NCBI RefSeq assembly: GCF_030454045.1
Contig: NZ_JAKDJE010000051.1
Coordinates: 1 to 21,147 of the forward strand
DNA from: Psychrobacter sp.
GTDB taxonomy: Bacteria; Pseudomonadota; Gammaproteobacteria; Pseudomonadales; Moraxellaceae
DNA length: 21,147 nucleotides
Direction: 5' to 3'
Shown: positions 7,377 through 15,507 of the stretch, piece by piece
Layout of the letters: each line of letters begins with the position of its first letter
How positions within the stretch are numbered: the first letter of the stretch is position 1
Position numbers and translations under genes: made by a program
The notes under the pieces: generated by a model
The model's database searches: none
Told to the model about the DNA's origin: nothing
Seen by the model: the letters and a program-made list of their open reading frames with translations, nothing else

Positions 7377-9095
7377 ATGACCCAATTGACCCAAACATCT
7401 CTTTCATCATTTGACACCCAGCCTCTGACCTGCGGTGAGTTGCTCGTCCAGTGGCTAGAATACTATGGAGTAGAGACCGTCTTTGGCATACCGGGGGTAC
7501 ACACAGTAGAGCTATATCGCGGCCTACCCAATACCAATATTCGCCATGTGACCCCGCGTCACGAGCAAGGCGCTGGGTTCATGGCTGATGGTTATTATCG
7601 TGCCTCTGGCAAGATCGGCGTATGTTTTATCATCACAGGTCCTGGCATGACCAACATTATGACGGCGATGGCGCAGGCATTGGCTGACTCCATACCGATG
7701 TTAGTGATCTCTAGTGTCAATAAAGTCAAAGATACGGGAAGTGGAGAGGGGCACTTGCACGAGTTGCACGATCAACAGGGTATGGTCAGTAATGTGGTGC
7801 TCGCAAGTAAAACTATCTGGCAGCCTGAGTCATTGCCCAAAGTTATCGCAGAAGCTTTTGCCTTATTTAATGGCGCACGTCCAGGACCAGTCCATATCCA
7901 GTTGCCTATTGATGTCATCACCGCTGATGCCAGCCATGTTGCCAAGCCGCCTAGTCTAAGGGGTGTAACTAATAGCTTAGCGTCACCACAAGTGATGAGA
8001 GCGCTCCCAAACCCTGCACAGTTAGATTTGATTGTTGAATCATTAAAAACCGCAAAAAACCCAGTGCTGCTTTACGGCGGTGGCTGTGTCGATGTCGATC
8101 ACGATGCGCAAAAACTGGCAGAGCTGATCGATGCGCCCACGTTTTTGACCATCAATGCCAAAGGGCTACTGCCACCTGCTCATCCGTTGAGCTTGGGTAG
8201 TAACCAGTCATTAGAAGCAGGCCGAGCGGTGATTACAGAGGCAGATTGGGTGCTCGCCATTGGTACTGAGCTTGGCGAGACCGATTACGATGTGTTTTTT
8301 AATGGTGAGTTCAAAATCAATGGCACACTGGTGCGTATCGACTGCGATGCCCAGCAATTGCAGCGTCCGTTTAGAGCGGATATCGCGGTATTGTCTGACG
8401 CGCAGATGGCTATTAGTGGCCTGTGCAGTCGTTTAGAAAATCAAATATCAAACGGTCAAGTATTCGATCATCAAGCATTGTCACGCGTGAACGAGGCAAA
8501 ACAAGCCTTTTTACAAGATACAACTCCAGACTTTGTGGGTCAAAACGCCTTATTAAAACTGATTCGAGATGAAGTGGAAGGTGTGATTTTTGTGGGCGAC
8601 TCAACCCAACCTGTCTATAGCGGCAACCTTGGCTTTGAAGCATTGGCAACGCGCAAATGGTTTAACTCCTCAACGGGCTTTGGCACGTTAGGGTATGGCT
8701 TGCCCGCCGCTATTGGTGCCATGATTGGCTCGAACCTACCAGTCGTTAGCTTAATCGGTGATGGCGGGATTCAGTTTACCATTGCAGAGCTTATTTGCGC
8801 AGCAGAGCTTGAGCTGCCATTGATTGTCCTGTTATGGAACGACCAAGGGTATGGTGAGATTCGACGTTATATGGAAGAGGGCGGCCTGCCACTGATCGGC
8901 GTCAATATTAAAACGCCAAACTTTGAACCATTAGCCGCAGGGTTTGGGGCAGGGTATCGCAGAATTACGGACAAGCAGCAATTGCTAGAGGCGCTAAAAA
9001 CAGACACGACAGGCAAGCAACCGATCATTTATGAGATTGATGAAGCGGATGACTTTCTCAAAGAGATGGGTGAGACGGTTACCTATTTTAGTTAA
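7377..9095 (+). CDS. aruI: 5-guanidino-2-oxopentanoate (2-ketoarginine) decarboxylase, ThDP-dependent
   Basis: A 572-residue thiamine-diphosphate enzyme of the acetolactate synthase/benzoylformate decarboxylase superfamily with the three usual domains. The activating glutamate is E63 (RHEQGAGFMADGY). The ThDP/Mg motif is GDG at 461-463 with N488 in WNDQGYG. There is no regulatory (IlvN) subunit gene or branched-chain amino acid gene nearby. The neighbours are gbuA upstream and an aminoaldehyde dehydrogenase downstream, which fits AruI of the arginine transaminase pathway: 2-ketoarginine to 4-guanidinobutyraldehyde and CO2. AGGA at 7363-7366 precedes the ATG by ten bases. The 142-base upstream gap is AT-rich with no strong terminator, so read-through from the upstream genes or its own promoter are both possible. 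Automatic pipelines may call it acetolactate synthase large subunit. Confidence 0.82.
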   Translation: MTQLTQTSLSSFDTQPLTCGELLVQWLEYYGVETVFGIPGVHTVELYRGLPNTNIRHVTPRHEQGAGFMADGYYRASGKIGVCFIITGPGMTNIMTAMAQALADSIPMLVISSVNKVKDTGSGEGHLHELHDQQGMVSNVVLASKTIWQPESLPKVIAEAFALFNGARPGPVHIQLPIDVITADASHVAKPPSLRGVTNSLASPQVMRALPNPAQLDLIVESLKTAKNPVLLYGGGCVDVDHDAQKLAELIDAPTFLTINAKGLLPPAHPLSLGSNQSLEAGRAVITEADWVLAIGTELGETDYDVFFNGEFKINGTLVRIDCDAQQLQRPFRADIAVLSDAQMAISGLCSRLENQISNGQVFDHQALSRVNEAKQAFLQDTTPDFVGQNALLKLIRDEVEGVIFVGDSTQPVYSGNLGFEALATRKWFNSSTGFGTLGYGLPAAIGAMIGSNLPVVSLIGDGGIQFTIAELICAAELELPLIVLLWNDQGYGEIRRYMEEGGLPLIGVNIKTPNFEPLAAGFGAGYRRITDKQQLLEALKTDTTGKQPIIYEIDEADDFLKEMGETVTYFS

Positions 9096-9230
9096 CGGTA
9101 CTCATAAACAATGCTCAAAGGACTATAAACGCGGGTCGCTCAAGGAAAAATGTCCATTAGAGCAAACCTCGCGATTGGTCAGATAAAAAACGGAAAAACT
9201 GGCGATCACCACCCATTAAGGAGAAGGTAA

Positions 9231-10634
9231 ATGACGAATGCTATTGATAAATCGCAGCAACCGATATTAGGAAACGATGTCGATCCAAACACACCGCAGG
9301 CAGGGCAGTGGCGAGCGTCAATGTGGAAGTTTCTGCTATTTTCAGCATTGGGTATTGCGCTATTTATCATACCGTTTCAGTGGGATGGTAAGGTCACCAT
9401 TTTATTGGGCGTGTTGACCGATACTTTGCAAGCAATATTGGGCGGATTTGTGGTCTATATCACCATGGCGATCGTGACCATTTCCTGTCTTGGGGCACTG
9501 GCAGTAAAGGTATTAAAACCCAATTTGGCTGAAGGCTCACTGATAAAAAACCTTTTTGATGTTGATTGGTTTTGGCTGACCACGCGTTTGTTAGGGATGG
9601 TGTTTGTTTGGATGATTTATCTGCAAGTCGGCCCTGAGTTTATTATTAATCGCAATACGGGCGGCGTCATTTTTGAAGACTTGATCCCTATTCTGATTCC
9701 ATTGTTCTTCTTTGCCATTTTATCGCTACCATTTTTGACTGACTTTGGTCTCATGGAGTTCTTGGGCACATTGGCCAGCAAGATATTTGTCAAACTGTTT
9801 AAACTACCAGGTCGCTCTGCCGTTGATGCGATGTCTTCTTGGTTTGGGGCCGCATCTATCGGCCTGCTGGTCACCATGCAGCAGTATGATAAGAGTTTTT
9901 ATAGTCAGCGTGAAGCAGCCATCATTGCCACCACCTTTTCAGTGACTTCCATCGCCTTTACCTATGTGGTTGCCAAAACCATTGGCGTGGACAATAACTT
10001 TGTCTATTTTTATCTGACCATTGCGCTGACTGGGTTTATCGCTGCGATCATCATGCCGCGTATACCGCCATTGTCAATGAAGCCTGACAGCTATCATTCT
10101 GGCAAAAGTATGTTAGACGAAGGCATTCCTGCTGGATATACCACTTACCAATGGGCGGTCAATCGCGCCGTCACTCGCGCACACTCTATGCCAAGCTTGG
10201 GTTACGTGTTCAAACGCAGCGTGGGCAATTTGTTTGATATTTACTTTGGATTGATCCCAGTTGTCTTTGCTATCGGTACGATTGGCTTGGGCTTAGCAGA
10301 GTATACGCCTGTCTTTAACTGGCTTGCGACCCCACTTGTGCCATTGCTTGAATGGTTGCAGATTCCAGAGGCGGCAAAAGCTGCACCTGCCATGATTATG
10401 GGCTTTGCGGATATGTACTTGCCAGCGCTGGTCGGTAAAAGCATTGAGAGTGAAATGACACGCTTCATCGTGGGTGCCGCCTCAATTACGCAGATTATCT
10501 ATATGTCTGAAGTCGGTGCGCTGATTTTGAAATCAAACATCAAACTCAACATATTGGAGCTGTTTGGGATTTTTATCCTTCGTACGCTCATCAGTTTGGT
10601 GGTGATTACCTCAGTCGCGCACCTGCTTTATTAG
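9231..10634 (+). CDS. YjiH-family membrane protein with Gate (nucleoside recognition) domains
   Basis: A 467-residue integral membrane protein with roughly ten hydrophobic segments after a ~30-residue hydrophilic N terminus. The stretch around residues 205-250 (GAASIGLLVTMQQYD, then QREAAIIATTFSV) and the C-terminal half around 390-440 (ADMYLPALVGKSIESEMTRF) are typical of the YjiH/Gate group. The start is well fixed by AAGGAGAAGG immediately upstream of the ATG. Family members are poorly characterised and usually treated as putative transporters, often beside amino acid or peptide catabolic genes. Its position between the 2-ketoarginine decarboxylase and the aldehyde dehydrogenase suggests transport of arginine, a guanidino compound or a product such as GABA. 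This could matter more if the NCS1 permease is really inactive. The specificity is inference. Confidence 0.8.
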   Translation: MTNAIDKSQQPILGNDVDPNTPQAGQWRASMWKFLLFSALGIALFIIPFQWDGKVTILLGVLTDTLQAILGGFVVYITMAIVTISCLGALAVKVLKPNLAEGSLIKNLFDVDWFWLTTRLLGMVFVWMIYLQVGPEFIINRNTGGVIFEDLIPILIPLFFFAILSLPFLTDFGLMEFLGTLASKIFVKLFKLPGRSAVDAMSSWFGAASIGLLVTMQQYDKSFYSQREAAIIATTFSVTSIAFTYVVAKTIGVDNNFVYFYLTIALTGFIAAIIMPRIPPLSMKPDSYHSGKSMLDEGIPAGYTTYQWAVNRAVTRAHSMPSLGYVFKRSVGNLFDIYFGLIPVVFAIGTIGLGLAEYTPVFNWLATPLVPLLEWLQIPEAAKAAPAMIMGFADMYLPALVGKSIESEMTRFIVGAASITQIIYMSEVGALILKSNIKLNILELFGIFILRTLISLVVITSVAHLLY

Positions 10635-10662
10635 TCGCAGATTCAATATCAATAAAGCATAT

Positions 10663-10723
10663 AACGTAAAAAATAATTGGTTTTTCTGTCATCAGATAAA
10701 CCGATTATTTCATCAATTACGTT
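10663..10723 (+). terminator. Long hairpin between the YjiH gene and the aldehyde dehydrogenase
   Basis: AAATAATTGGTTT (10671-10683) pairs with AAACCGATTATTT (10698-10710) across 13 positions including one G-U pair. An inner TCTG-TCAT-CAGA closes the loop, and an outer AACGTAA/TTACGTT pair (10663-10669, 10717-10723) extends it. The right arm ends in ATTATTT, a weak U tract. It may terminate or attenuate transcription into the dehydrogenase, which starts about 55 bases later. Confidence 0.5.
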
Positions 10724-10777
10724 GCACGTGCTATGCAAATAAATAAAATTTTATCCAAAAATATAAGGCAATTAACC

Positions 10778-12307
10778 ATGGTGGAATTGATGAACGCTAC
10801 AAGCCTAACCAGAGAAGGCGCAACACAAACGGCTCAAAATGAAGTTGTGTTAAATGCGGCCTATATCAATGGCGACTGGATTGAGATTGAAGCGCCTGCG
10901 ACTGACTCTGATAACACAGACTTTGATCATACAAATAACCATGCCTTATATGATCCCAACTCAGGAGAGGTAATTGCAACGACGCGCCTATGTACCAATA
11001 ATCATGTAGAGACAGCGGTCAAGGCTGCCTCTGAGGCTTATGACAGCTGGTCGCAGATTGACGTCAGCGAGCGCGCCCGTTATCTGAATGCGATTGCAGC
11101 CTCTATGGAGCAGCAATTTGATAAGTTGGTTGGGCTATCGGTGCTAAATAACGGTAAGCCAATTGAGGAGGCCAAGATAGACGTGGGAGACGCTATCGCC
11201 TGCTATCGCTACTATGCTAATTTGATAAGCGATCAAGACACATGGTCTGAGGTGTCCACGCTTGAGTCAGGCCTACGACTGCTAAAGACCTACGCGCCTG
11301 TGGGTATTTGTGCGCTGATTACGCCTTGGAATTTCCCTATGGTGACGACTGCTTGGAAGCTAGCACCGGCGCTAGCGGCGGGCTGTACTGTATTATTAAA
11401 ACCGTCTGAGGTGACGCTATTACCAGAGCTGATGCTGGGTAATATCCTATCCAAGATAGGACTGCCCAAAGGCGTGGTGAATATCTTACCGGGTGCGGCG
11501 GAAGTGGGCGCTGCCATGACCAGCCATCCGCATATTGATAAAGTCTCGTTTACCGGCAGTAATGTGGTGGGCGAAAAAGTCATGAGCCAAGCGGCGACAA
11601 GTGTCAAAGACATCAGCCTAGAGCTGGGCGGCAAGTCAGCCATCGTGGTATGTGCAGATGCCGATATCGACCATGCCTGTGATTTAATCATCGGTGGTAT
11701 ATTTACCAATGCTGGCCAAATATGCTCGGCTACTTCACGACTGATCGTCCATCAAAGTATTGCCGAACCACTATTTGCGACCTTAAAAGCAAAAACGGAG
11801 AGTCTACAAATTGGTGATGGCTTTGATGCTGATACACAAATGGGTCCACTGGTCAGCGTACAGCAACTAAACCAAGTCAAAAACTACTTTGATATTGCCA
11901 CGATCGAACAGCTCACATGCTTAACGGGGGGCGAGGTAATTGACGCTGCAGGCTACTTTGTATCGCCAACCATTTATACAGAGGTGCCAACGACCAGCCA
12001 ATTATGGATGGAAGAAGTGTTTGGTCCTGTGTTGGTCAGTACAACTTTTACCGACAATGCAGAGGCCATTCGCTTGGCCAATGATAGCAAGTTTGCCTTG
12101 GCAGCGACCATTGTGAGCGCTGATGAGGCTGCGGCACTGGAGATGGCACTGCAAATTCAAGCAGGACACATTTGGATCAATGAGCAACAAATCGTGCTAC
12201 CAGAAGCAGGCTGGGGCGGGTTTAAGCAAAGCGGAATCGGGCGTGAGCTGGGCAGCGATGGTTTATCCGCTTACCAAAAGAGTAAACATGTATTGCTGAC
12301 TGATTGA
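10778..12307 (+). CDS. Aminoaldehyde dehydrogenase, probable 4-guanidinobutyraldehyde dehydrogenase
   Basis: An NAD(P)-dependent aldehyde dehydrogenase of 509 residues from the chosen start. Visible residues are the oxyanion asparagine N185 (TPWNFP), K208 in LLKPSE for cofactor binding, FTGS near 258, the general base E282 (LELGGKS) and the nucleophile C316 (NAGQICSATSRL). QICSATSRL is the pattern of the aminoaldehyde/betaine aldehyde (ALDH10-like) group, fitting omega-amino or omega-guanidino aldehydes. In this block the logical reaction is 4-guanidinobutyraldehyde to 4-guanidinobutyrate, the KauB-type step feeding GbuA. ATG 10778 has AAGG nine bases upstream; the in-frame ATG at 10733 has no ribosome binding site and would add 15 unlike residues. 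The 20-odd extra acidic residues at 40-58 are unusual but commonly variable. Betaine aldehyde or gamma-aminobutyraldehyde are alternative substrates. Confidence 0.82.
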   Translation: MVELMNATSLTREGATQTAQNEVVLNAAYINGDWIEIEAPATDSDNTDFDHTNNHALYDPNSGEVIATTRLCTNNHVETAVKAASEAYDSWSQIDVSERARYLNAIAASMEQQFDKLVGLSVLNNGKPIEEAKIDVGDAIACYRYYANLISDQDTWSEVSTLESGLRLLKTYAPVGICALITPWNFPMVTTAWKLAPALAAGCTVLLKPSEVTLLPELMLGNILSKIGLPKGVVNILPGAAEVGAAMTSHPHIDKVSFTGSNVVGEKVMSQAATSVKDISLELGGKSAIVVCADADIDHACDLIIGGIFTNAGQICSATSRLIVHQSIAEPLFATLKAKTESLQIGDGFDADTQMGPLVSVQQLNQVKNYFDIATIEQLTCLTGGEVIDAAGYFVSPTIYTEVPTTSQLWMEEVFGPVLVSTTFTDNAEAIRLANDSKFALAATIVSADEAAALEMALQIQAGHIWINEQQIVLPEAGWGGFKQSGIGRELGSDGLSAYQKSKHVLLTD

Positions 12308-12424
12308 GTCGCTCGTAGTTTTATTAGCTGTTTTAGAACTTCGTACCTAGCTGTTAATATCGTTATTGATAGCTAGCGTCCAAACCTGTTCTGCAAGTCA
12401 GGTTACTTATCGGTAAATGCCTAA

Positions 12425-13277
12425 CTAACCACGACGCCATGTATGGTATTTTTCTAACCAGTTCAATACGGCTTCAGGGGCGTGATTACGTTTCCATTCA
12501 CCAGCGACGTATTTGTTGCCTTCCGCCCATGTCGGGTAGGTATGAATTGTACCCAATATTTTATTGAGCCCCAAACCATGTTTCATCGCCAGTACAAAAT
12601 CGCTCATCAAGTCACCAGCATGCTCAGCCACTATCGTCACCCCTAGGATTTTATCTTTGCCTTTAGGGGTGATGACTTTAATAAAACCTTTGGCGGCGCT
12701 ATCAGTAATCGCACGATCTAGCTCTTTAAAGTCATAGCGCGTCACTTCAAAATCAATCCCTTTGTCGATTGCTTCTTGCTCGTTCAAACCCACGCGAGCG
12801 ACTTCTGGATCAATGAAAGTCGTCCATAGAATTACTCGGTAATCCACCTTGAATTTCTTAAAGTAACCAAACAAGCCATTGACAGCAGCGTACCACCCTT
12901 GATGCGACGCCACATGTGTAAACTGATAGGGCCCGACGATTTGATAGTGTCGCGCAGCAGGTAACGTGAGGTCAAAAAAGCAAGCGTTGCACCGGTACTG
13001 GAAGCAGACGAAGCAATAAGTAAGCCTTGCACCAAACCGAACAGTGCCCCAGCTGCCAGCGTCAAAATAGTAGCGCTAGGTAAGGAGAGAGCAGTGACGA
13101 CCACATAAAGTAAAAAGAATCCACCAATAATCAAGAATGGTGACTGCGCTTTGTACGCATCAAACTGCGCCATCGATCCTTTTAAGCCCTCAAGCGTCAA
13201 TAATTGATTGAGATCAAAATAAAAAAACTGGCCACTACGATCAGTAGAAATAGTATTAAAAATATTCTTTTCATCAT
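12425..13277 (-). pseudogene. TVP38/TMEM64-FAD oxidoreductase fusion, internally deleted and frameshifted
   Basis: This is the remnant of the bifunctional TVP38/TMEM64-mercuric reductase-like flavoprotein found in many gammaproteobacteria (about 710-730 aa intact). From 13277 the reading is MMKRIFLILFLLIVVASFF, a hydrophobic N terminus. At a run of seven T (minus strand; plus-strand A at 13221-13227) the frame must shift by one base to continue as YFDLNQLLTLEGLK and the TVP38 membrane segment to RYLLRDTI. Near 12936-12946 the sequence jumps straight into the oxidoreductase C terminus (IVGPYQFTHVASHQGW) in a different frame, keeping the dimerisation domain (DPEVARVGL, HTYPTWAEGNK) to the stop at 12425. 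The FAD and NAD sites and the redox-active cysteines are gone: about 430-450 residues (~1.3 kb) are missing. Not functional as a reductase. Confidence 0.85.
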
Positions 13278-13482
13278 GATTGGTCTGGCCTCATAGTCTG
13301 GTGAAGGCGACCGTTATCGCTTTATGATCCAAATGCTGACGGTGTGCGCTAACGGCGGTATGCGCTAACATAGCAATACGAATATGGATGACGCGACTGT
13401 GATAACAGTCAGAACGCTTGCCTTTATAGTATATGGCTTGGGCTGCGTTGTCTGGTATTTATATCAGCATCTCACAAATAAA

Positions 13483-13522
13483 AGCAGCCCTTCATAGAAC
13501 GGATGCTCCATGAAGGGCTGCT
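13483..13522 (-). terminator. Rho-independent terminator for the DUF2058 gene
   Basis: AGCAGCCCTTCAT (13483-13495) and ATGAAGGGCTGCT (13510-13522) form a perfect 13-base stem with a 14-base loop. On the minus strand the stem is followed by TTTTATTTG. It lies about 40 bases after the DUF2058 stop. Confidence 0.88.
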
Positions 13523-13563
13523 GTTTGAATGCTTATCTAATCGCTGCGTGAACAGGCGAGAGA

Positions 13564-14097
13564 TTACCACATCAAATCGTCTGGAATCACATAAGCGGCG
13601 TAAGGATCATCTTCTTCTGGCGTGTCTTCAGCGGTATCGTTGGACACGACCATAAACCCTTCCATTTTTGTATCGATACGATCTGCGAGTGGGCGCGGCA
13701 GTAACGCGTAGCTGTCTTCTAATCGTGCAATCACCACGTGACCGGCGACGATTTGATCGTATAGCTTTTGCGTGATGGATATTTTTTTCACTTTAAACGC
13801 ATCGACGAATTGATAGCTAACGTCACCATCCGTATCGGCTATCTGATGCTGCTTAATCATTTGAATGATGTTAGCCCTCAGCGCCTTTTCTTCTAAAGCT
13901 TGCTGTTTTTGCTGATTGAGCTTTTGGTCTTTCTCAAGCTTTTGCGCTTGAGCCTCTGCCAATGCTTTTTTGGTCTCTAAACTCTCTGAGTCGCCAATAC
14001 GCTTGGCATGCTGCGTTTGCTTGCTGATTTTTTTGGCTTTTTTACTATCGACCAATCCAGCCTTTAATAGTTGAGCCTGTAGGGCGTTCTTTGCCAT
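13564..14097 (-). CDS. DUF2058 family protein (YaiL-like)
   Basis: A 177-residue DUF2058 protein. The N terminus (MAKNALQAQLLKAGLVDSKK) is the family signature, followed by a long lysine-, glutamine- and alanine-rich segment at ~20-75 that should be helical or coiled coil. The C-terminal half (KVKKISITQKLYDQIVAG, then VIARLEDSYALLPRPLA) is the conserved compact domain. The last ~25 residues are acidic. Family members are sometimes annotated as nucleoprotein or polynucleotide-associated; the function is not established. AGGTGA seven bases upstream of the ATG supports the start. It is monocistronic, with a strong terminator after it and a divergent universal stress protein gene upstream. Confidence 0.85.
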   Translation of the reverse strand: MAKNALQAQLLKAGLVDSKKAKKISKQTQHAKRIGDSESLETKKALAEAQAQKLEKDQKLNQQKQQALEEKALRANIIQMIKQHQIADTDGDVSYQFVDAFKVKKISITQKLYDQIVAGHVVIARLEDSYALLPRPLADRIDTKMEGFMVVSNDTAEDTPEEDDPYAAYVIPDDLMW

Positions 14098-14429
14098 AAT
14101 TCAATCACCTAAATAACGATACGTAAGTCTTAAATACTGAATCATAAATACTAAAAGAGGTATTGTAGCAAACTTTACTAACGCTTGTGGTTAGACAATG
14201 ACCAGAGTTCATCGGGGTGTTAAAACAATACTCTTGTAAACTATATAAAATAATAGTGCTAGCACGTTTGTGATTTTACAAAAGCGTGTACATCGCTGGA
14301 TGAAACCGACCAAATTGGGTATCATCCAATTAAGAGAGCAGTTTTTAGAAACATCTCTCAAACAATGGGCATAGCTTGGTCATATATAACAAGCTGTATG
14401 GGATTAAATAACATATCTAAGGACAGATT
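14098..14429. other. Divergent intergenic region, DUF2058 / universal stress protein
   Basis: 332 bases between divergent starts; it must hold both promoters. It is AT-rich, with no coding sequence seen. Inverted repeat AATTGG (14313-14318)/CCAATT (14326-14331), separated by seven bases, is the only clear symmetric element and lies about 100 bases before the stress protein start. AAGGA at 14419-14423 is the ribosome binding site of the plus-strand gene. No -35/-10 pair was convincing enough to assign. Confidence 0.5.
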
Positions 14430-15293
14430 ATGACAACATCACAGCACATTCTAGCCTGTATTGACGGCTCAGCAGTGACTGAATCGGTTTGTGACTATGC
14501 CGCATGGTATGCCAGCAAACTGAACTTGCCTGTTGGGTTGCTGCATGTCAGCGACATCCCTGCTTCAGTCAGACGTGATCTGTCAGGCGCGATAGGGATA
14601 AACAGTCGCCAGTTTTTGTTAGAAGAGTTGTCCCAGCTAGATGAGCAAAGGGCAAAAGTCGTCAATAGCTATAGCAACGCCTTAGTACAAGATGCAAAAA
14701 GCCATATCAAAGACAGCTTTGCGGATGTCAATGTGCGCATTTATCAACGTCATGGTAAATTGCTTCCTAGCATCGAGCATTTCAAAGAAGAAAATCGCGC
14801 GATCGTCATGGGCCGCCGCGGCGAAGACCACAAAAATAGCCGCATCAATATCGGCAGCCAAATCGAAACGGTAGCTCGCGCATCGGATATCCCTATACTG
14901 ATTTGCTCAGAGACTTTTAAAGAGCCTAGCTCATATATGATTGCTTTTGATGGTAGCAAGACCTCTATAAAAGCGGCATGGATGGTCGCAAAAAGCCCAT
15001 TATTGAAAGGTTTGGAAGGCCACATCGTGATGGTCGGCAATCATAATGATGCCGCCAAGCAAAGCATGAGCGCGGCTGCTGCAAAATTGGAAGATGCAGG
15101 TTATATCGTTGAGGCGCATCACCTGTCTGCTTCTGATGCGGTCGATGGGTTATTAACGTTTCAAGTCGACAACGATATTGACATCATGGTGGTCGGTGCT
15201 TATGGACACTCTAAATGGCAGCAGTTGTTTCTTGGCAGTACCACCACAGAGATCATTGCAAGTACCTTATCCCCTGTAATTTTGGTACGCTAA
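14430..15293 (+). CDS. Tandem-domain universal stress protein
   Basis: A 287-residue cytoplasmic protein made of two UspA domains. Domain one (1-~150) starts HILACIDGSAVTESVCDYAA and ends near GRRGEDHKNSRINIGS. Domain two (~165-287) starts SYMIAFDGSKTSIKAAW and ends with GAYGHSKWQQLFLGSTTTE, a complete G-x2-G-x9-G-S/T ATP-binding motif. The first domain's motif has ten rather than nine residues in the loop, so it may bind nucleotide less well. AAGGA six bases before the ATG supports the start. UspE-like two-domain proteins act in stress survival; the specific role here is unknown. Confidence 0.88.
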   Translation: MTTSQHILACIDGSAVTESVCDYAAWYASKLNLPVGLLHVSDIPASVRRDLSGAIGINSRQFLLEELSQLDEQRAKVVNSYSNALVQDAKSHIKDSFADVNVRIYQRHGKLLPSIEHFKEENRAIVMGRRGEDHKNSRINIGSQIETVARASDIPILICSETFKEPSSYMIAFDGSKTSIKAAWMVAKSPLLKGLEGHIVMVGNHNDAAKQSMSAAAAKLEDAGYIVEAHHLSASDAVDGLLTFQVDNDIDIMVVGAYGHSKWQQLFLGSTTTEIIASTLSPVILVR

Positions 15294-15420
15294 TGGATGC
15301 ATTAATAAATTGTCATGAGTCGCTTGTTTTTCGATAAAGTGACACTAAATTAAGGCCGTGCCTTGTTCGAGACACGAGCGATCAGTGTATCGCTCTCAGC
15401 AGCGCAATATTCATAAAGAG

Positions 15421-15451
15421 GATTGGTTATCGATATTTTAGATAACCAATC
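15421..15451 (+). terminator. Hairpin after the universal stress protein gene
   Basis: GATTGGTTATC (15421-15431) and GATAACCAATC (15441-15451) form a perfect 11-base stem with a 9-base loop. The following bases (TATATCTC) are only weakly T-rich. A smaller stem, GAGCGAT/ATCGCTC, lies just upstream (15376-15395). Probable terminator, or an operator for the cupin gene that starts 57 bases later. Confidence 0.45.
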
Positions 15452-15507
15452 TATATCTCATAACGGCTCACTTGCTGACGCCACTCATTCTATCTTTGGA
15501 ACCCCTT

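Noticed and set aside
7377..9095. Calling the ThDP enzyme acetolactate synthase (IlvB)
   Set aside because: No small regulatory subunit or branched-chain amino acid gene is adjacent, and the neighbours are guanidinobutyrate enzymes, so the 2-ketoarginine decarboxylase reading fits better.
10733..10777. Upstream ATG for the aldehyde dehydrogenase
   Set aside because: No ribosome binding site precedes it and the 15 added residues lie in the leader just after the hairpin; ATG 10778 has AAGG at a workable distance.
13345..13369. Direct repeat TGCGCTAAC at 13345-13353 and 13361-13369
   Set aside because: Only two short copies with no further units; not a repeat array or a recognisable site.
15472..15507. 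TTG start for the cupin protein
   Set aside because: No ribosome binding site; the ATG at 15508 has one and gives the usual family opening.
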